DNA of 64,000 bases, from NCBI RefSeq assembly GCF_964355755.1, contig NC_092679.1, forward strand, positions 12,638,932 through 12,702,931, written 5' to 3'. Numbering within the stretch: position 1 is the stretch's first letter; each line of letters starts with the position of its first letter. This document shows, in pieces, positions 59,574 through 64,000 of this stretch. Below the pieces are notes generated by a model. It worked only from the letters and a program-made list of their open reading frames with translations, was not told the origin of the DNA and did no database searches. Origin of the DNA: Antedon mediterranea. Lineage: Eukaryota > Echinodermata > Crinoidea > Comatulida > Antedonidae. The position numbers were made by a program, and so were the translations under genes.

Positions 59574-61235
59574 ATGGATTTGCTGCAAATTATCAGAGAA
59601 TTACCAGGAACTTTATGCCAGGCGCAAAGAGGTCTTATATCTGACAATATTAATGTGCTTGAAAACTGGCACCTTAGGATTGAGAATTTAAACATTTTAT
59701 TTAATATTGTTTTAAGAAGGTTACAAGAGAGTGATGATGTTCCTCTAGATACCATTGAACAATTTGTTATACTTTCTACTGAATTAAATTCTATTTTTGC
59801 CTCATATGATGAAAGAATAAACGGAAATCATGATCATCATAGGTAGTTTGCATCGCATCAAACTGAACAAACATCTAATGGGCGACCAAGGATTATAGTT
59901 AATAAAGAGAATATCGAACTATTTGAAATATTTCATAGTTGGAAAATTGTTGCACATCAATTAGCGATTTCTGTTGATACACTTCGAAGAAGAAGAAGAT
60001 TATATGGTTTGCCCGTTTCCCAGCCTAACTCTACTAGAAACTACTATTCAAATATTTCAAGAGATCAGCTTTTAAATGAAGAATATTGATTTTATTGCCT
60101 GATGCTGGAGAAACATTAATTATTGGTGGATTAAGAAGAAGGCATACATGTTCAGAGAAGTCTAATTCGGGATGCTATAATGGAGGTTGACCCAATCAAT
60201 AGATCATTAAGGCGAATTAGATCTGTTATAAGAAGAGTTTACAATGTTGCAAGTCCAAATAGTTTATGGTAAGGATTACAGTATACGGTAGATGTTTTTA
60301 CTAACAATAATAAATACAGTATATTTAGCAGATTTAAAAAAAAGTATGAACTTTTTTTAAGATGTGAATAATAAGTTGCCCATAATACTTATTTGCATGA
60401 ATTATTGTTGAAGTACATATAATTGATAAGAAAATATACACATGTAACATTAACAATGTACGTCAGTACAAACAGTTTATTATGCATGATTCAAGAGAGT
60501 AGCCAATTTGTTTTGTTTTACTGTACAGGCACATCGATGGCCATCATAAGTTAATTTGCTGGAACTTTGTCATATTAGGAGGCATTGATGGATATTCACG
60601 CAAGATTGTTTATCTTAGATGTTGCACAAATAACAAAGCTGAGAGTGTTCTTCAGCTATTTCAAGAAGCTGTTGGACAGCATGGTTTACCATCACGAGTC
60701 AGATCTGATAAAGGAGGCGAGAATGTATTGGTGGCTCGCTTTATGTTAAGCAATAGAGGCTTAAATCGTGGCAGCCATATAACAGGTTCATCAGTTCACA
60801 ATCAAAGAATTGAAAGGCTGTGGCTGGATGTCAAACAAACTGTTGTTAAACAATTTCAAGGTATATTTAACTACATGGAAAAGTCTCATTAATGATTCAT
60901 TAAGAGAGATGGAAGGCAATTGGAATGACCATCCCATGAGTAGCGAACATAATCTTTCACCGAATCAACTTTGGCATATGGGATTAAATGCTTATGCATT
61001 TACCAATCCTGAAGAATATCAAGATCTAATTCACAATGGAATTGATGAAGATGGGCCACAAGCTGTTGATGACAACAATAATGAACAGATTGTTGTTCCA
61101 TATATACAATTGCCATTAACCAACAACCAAGAACAATTTATTAAATCATATGCACTAGGTGCTAATAAAGCAGATGTTGACCAGTGTATAGACATTTATG
61201 TCAATTTAGTTCATATAGTGGAAGGCATGATGTAA
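59574..61235 (+). pseudogene. Integrase-like DDE protein gene, broken (two exons)
   Basis: Belongs to the animal family of integrase-core (rve-like) proteins with an N-terminal FNVILRRLEES...LNSMFASYDERING region. 59574-59846 gives FNIVLRRLQESDDVPL and FASYDERING; the same frame goes on after a TAG at 59844-59846 into GRPRIIVNKENIELFEIF and a helix-turn-helix-like TLRRRRRLYGL. Frame breaks occur near 60090 and 60151. An intron 60269-60528 (GT-AG) splits the Trp codon before HIDGHHK. The catalytic triad is visible: D in HIDG, D in SDKGGEN, E in [10 protein letters not shown]34E spacing. About 100 bp is missing near 60870; the C-terminal frame (60890-61235) has SPNQLWHMG. Flanking TIRs were not found. 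Confidence 0.85.
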
Positions 61236-61589
61236 ACCCCTAAACAACCATTTAGTAACTATCTCTGATCAGTGATAGTAAACAACCCTAGAAATTAACA
61301 AACATTGATTCTAATGAGACTTTTCACCGGTTTCCGTAGGACCACTAGAGTCTGGTTTTCTTTTTTGAAAAAATATAATACTACTGTAGCACAAATACAA
61401 CTTTGTGCAATGGGTAATTTAAATTTACTTTCTATGGACGAGAGAGTTAGTTTTTCTAATATTTATTATAATAATTGTCTCTGTGTATGGCAAGATATTC
61501 CAAAAAAACATTCTTTATTATTTTCAACATATTTGCAACAGCTCTCCAATGTTATATTACCGGTAAGCAGCTTTTTTCTGTACACATGA

Positions 61590-64000
61590 AACATTTTAAC
61601 TGTAAATAAATTTTTTGTTGTTGCTTTAATCTATTGTTTAGTTTTATTTTATATTATAATTTATATTGTTTGAGGTGTAGCATACGATTGGATAGTGCTT
61701 TGCACTCATAACAATCCTCAGGTGTTTATTTAAATAAATACAGTAACATGATTTTTAACAGTTTTTTGGTGTAAAAACTCAAATTTTTATGATAGCTATA
61801 TTAATAACGTACAGTAAACACAGAGCCTTCAAACAAAAGGTAGAGCTGAGCTCATCTAAACTCAATTGTACTGTGGCTAGAAACTTATCCATAAATAAAT
61901 TTATATTAACAAAATTTGAATGACATGATTTTTTTTTTAGTAAAAACTATTATTTGTTGTGAATGTTACAGATTTCCCAATGCAAAACAAATACAGAGCT
62001 GATCCAAGCTATTTAAAATCGATTGTATTTTGGCTAGATTTGCAACATGCAATTTTAACAGGCAGGGGTGGTTGCAGAGGACTATTTTAAGGGTGTTGGC
62101 CAAGAAGAGTCCAGCCGCAAAACCACATATTTGGCCCAAAGAGGAGCGATGCAAATTTTTTTTAATTACACCACTAGATGGCCGGAAATTAATTAATTAA
62201 ATTTAATTAGCAATTATAATGAGTACAAATTATTTATTATCAAATCATAATTTTAAAAAGCTAAACAAAAAATAAGAGGCTGCTGCTATAAATATTTTGA
62301 GCAAAAGGTTTAATTGTATTATTTTGAAATAAATGCTAAATAAGTCAGTAAAACCACAATTAGCAAAATTTATTTTCATTTATCCACTATAAACTGTATA
62401 AACAGTGTTGCCTAAACAACACTCCAGAAAAAAATATTGAAATTTGCAGAAAGAAGGAATTGCCCAGGCAACACCCCCGCGTCTGCCCCTATTACCCACA
62501 AATTGATTTTTATTGCTTCTAAACAAATTTTCAGTATAGATGTAAAAAAAACTAGAAATTAATTTAACTTTGACGAATTATTGTTGGATCATTTTTATAA
62601 TTTTATGGACATTAATATTTTTTAAACATGCACGTATGCGAACATACGATCGGAAAATGTTGATGTATGCCTTCCTATTATACGCTTATAGTGCTGAGTT
62701 GTGTATATTATATGCCATATACATTAAGTACAGTATATACTGTATATCTATATACCGTGTAGCATTGGTGAAATTACGGACACACATCATGTTCTAATTT
62801 TTTGGCATTGATAACATTATCAAAATAAACTTGTGGATAACAATATCGAAAGATAATGAATTGAGCAATAAAATATAACAATTGGAAGAAAATTTGGCAC
62901 GTAGAAGCGTGGTGCGCGCTCTTTAAAATTTGTATAACTTTGACGAAAGAGATGAAAAAACTACTTTTTAACTTCAACTGGCCATATGATAACGTTACAA
63001 CATCCGATAGACCTAATTTTTAAATAAATTCATATCTACATTTTACAAGCTCTCATAATAAGTTATAAAAATCAAGGTCAACTTTATTTCAGAAGAGCTG
63101 CAAGGTATTCAAATATCCGTTGTAGGTGAAATTACGTAATCAGCGTTATTTACATTTTTAGACATGATGAAATCATCTAAATGGAAATGTTGGCAACTCA
63201 TGAGTAACATAATTGGTTGAGGTAGAATATATTAAAAATTAAAAGAAAATCGATCACAGATAAGCGAGATGCCCTCTGTTCAATATGATTGTCTAAGATG
63301 AAACGAAAAAAATCCAATTTTTTTATTTATGTGGCCAAATGATGACATAATTTTGTACGTCTAATATGTACATGATGCATTCATAACTCCTCCAACTCAT
63401 TGGCTTCCATAATCAGTTAAAAAAAATGGAGGTAAGCGTCCATTCTGAAGAGTTATATTTATATATTATAAGACCTTATTTTTTACCGTTTTTGACACTT
63501 TTGTGCAATTAATGTGCGCATTTTGTCATTTTTTAACCTGCTCGTATAGCGTTATTTAAAGTCGGAATAGACTCAAATTTGGTGAATGTAATTTTGAGCT
63601 TTTTAAATTTTTAACGCGCGATTTCACTATTAATTTTTATTTTATTTGCTATTCTTTTTACCCTTGACATGCAGTTTATGTATAGTGAATTTTATTGACA
63701 TGTGATTACAAGTAATATTGAGATATGATCGATAATGTGATTTCACAAAATTGCGTATAAATTACGTCACAGATGAGTGAACTTTTTGAGATAATTGTTA
63801 CACAAAATAGTGTAAAGGTAAAGTAAAGGCGAGTCCCGTGTTCTCTGAACGTAGGGGAATGAGCTGTTAGGAGCTCATTGTACTAAGCCTCGGCATTATG
63901 TGGTAGGGTGGCCAGTTCCTTTCCACGCCGCCTTTTTTCTCGCTAGTATTTTCAACCAGGTACTCATTTTACAGCTGAGTGAACTGGGAGTTGTCGGGCA
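61590..64000. other. AT-rich right end without recognised gene
   Basis: Short frames only, none protein-like. 63820-64000 (aggcgagtcccgtgttctctg, taagcctcggcattatgtgg, ggtactcattttacagctga) looks like part of a dispersed repeat that continues past the edge. Confidence 0.5.

Noticed and set aside
61305-61589. 94-codon frame after the integrase-like gene
   Set aside because: No recognised domain, no clear splice context; it may be a decayed part of the same element but cannot be supported as a gene.

Overview
This is eukaryotic (animal) nuclear DNA: AT-rich, with short exons separated by GT-AG introns and many repeats. Two conserved animal genes lie on the + strand. The organism is probably an invertebrate deuterostome, and an echinoderm fits best. 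The reasons are a neurexin with the metazoan domain order, a full-looking ciliary/centrosomal SDCCAG8 gene, abundant TAGGCCTA-type low-complexity DNA, Penelope-like elements with hammerhead motifs, and a 5S-rRNA-derived SINE-like sequence. The phylum is an inference; I could not run a search.

Layout. 1-11008: non-coding, probably a large neurexin intron or upstream DNA, with small hairpins and repeat pieces. 11009-22530: the 3' part of an alpha-type neurexin gene in eight exons (end of LNS4, LNS5, EGF, LNS6, stalk, transmembrane segment, PDZ-ligand tail). The 6.75-kb intron before its last exon holds a 5.7-kb palindromic composite element with arms of about 1.6 kb around a decayed Penelope-like retroelement. 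22531-28440: intergenic, with one pogo/Tigger-like MITE and an intron-containing tRNA-Tyr on the minus strand. 28448-36780: a cluster of foldback elements, namely a 3.9-kb palindrome, a 0.77-kb TIR element and a 3.4-kb palindrome, placed nearly end to end. 37109-37387: a MITE. 37482-53038: sixteen exons of SDCCAG8, whose introns carry several TIR elements, a perfect hairpin, a solo Penelope hammerhead-bearing fragment and a 42-bp minisatellite abutting an exon. 53022-54510: a 52-bp minisatellite that starts inside the SDCCAG8 stop-codon region and has a 10-unit higher-order period. 54530-64000: accessory DNA with a 5S-derived SINE-like unit, a MULE transposase pseudogene (- strand), 46-bp and 21-bp tandem arrays, a TAGGCCTA island and a broken integrase-like (DDE) gene (+ strand).

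The two host genes have unrelated jobs: neurexin is a presynaptic adhesion receptor, SDCCAG8 a centrosome/basal-body coiled-coil protein. The most interesting material is the foldback/palindrome content and the minisatellites placed exactly at exon edges of SDCCAG8.
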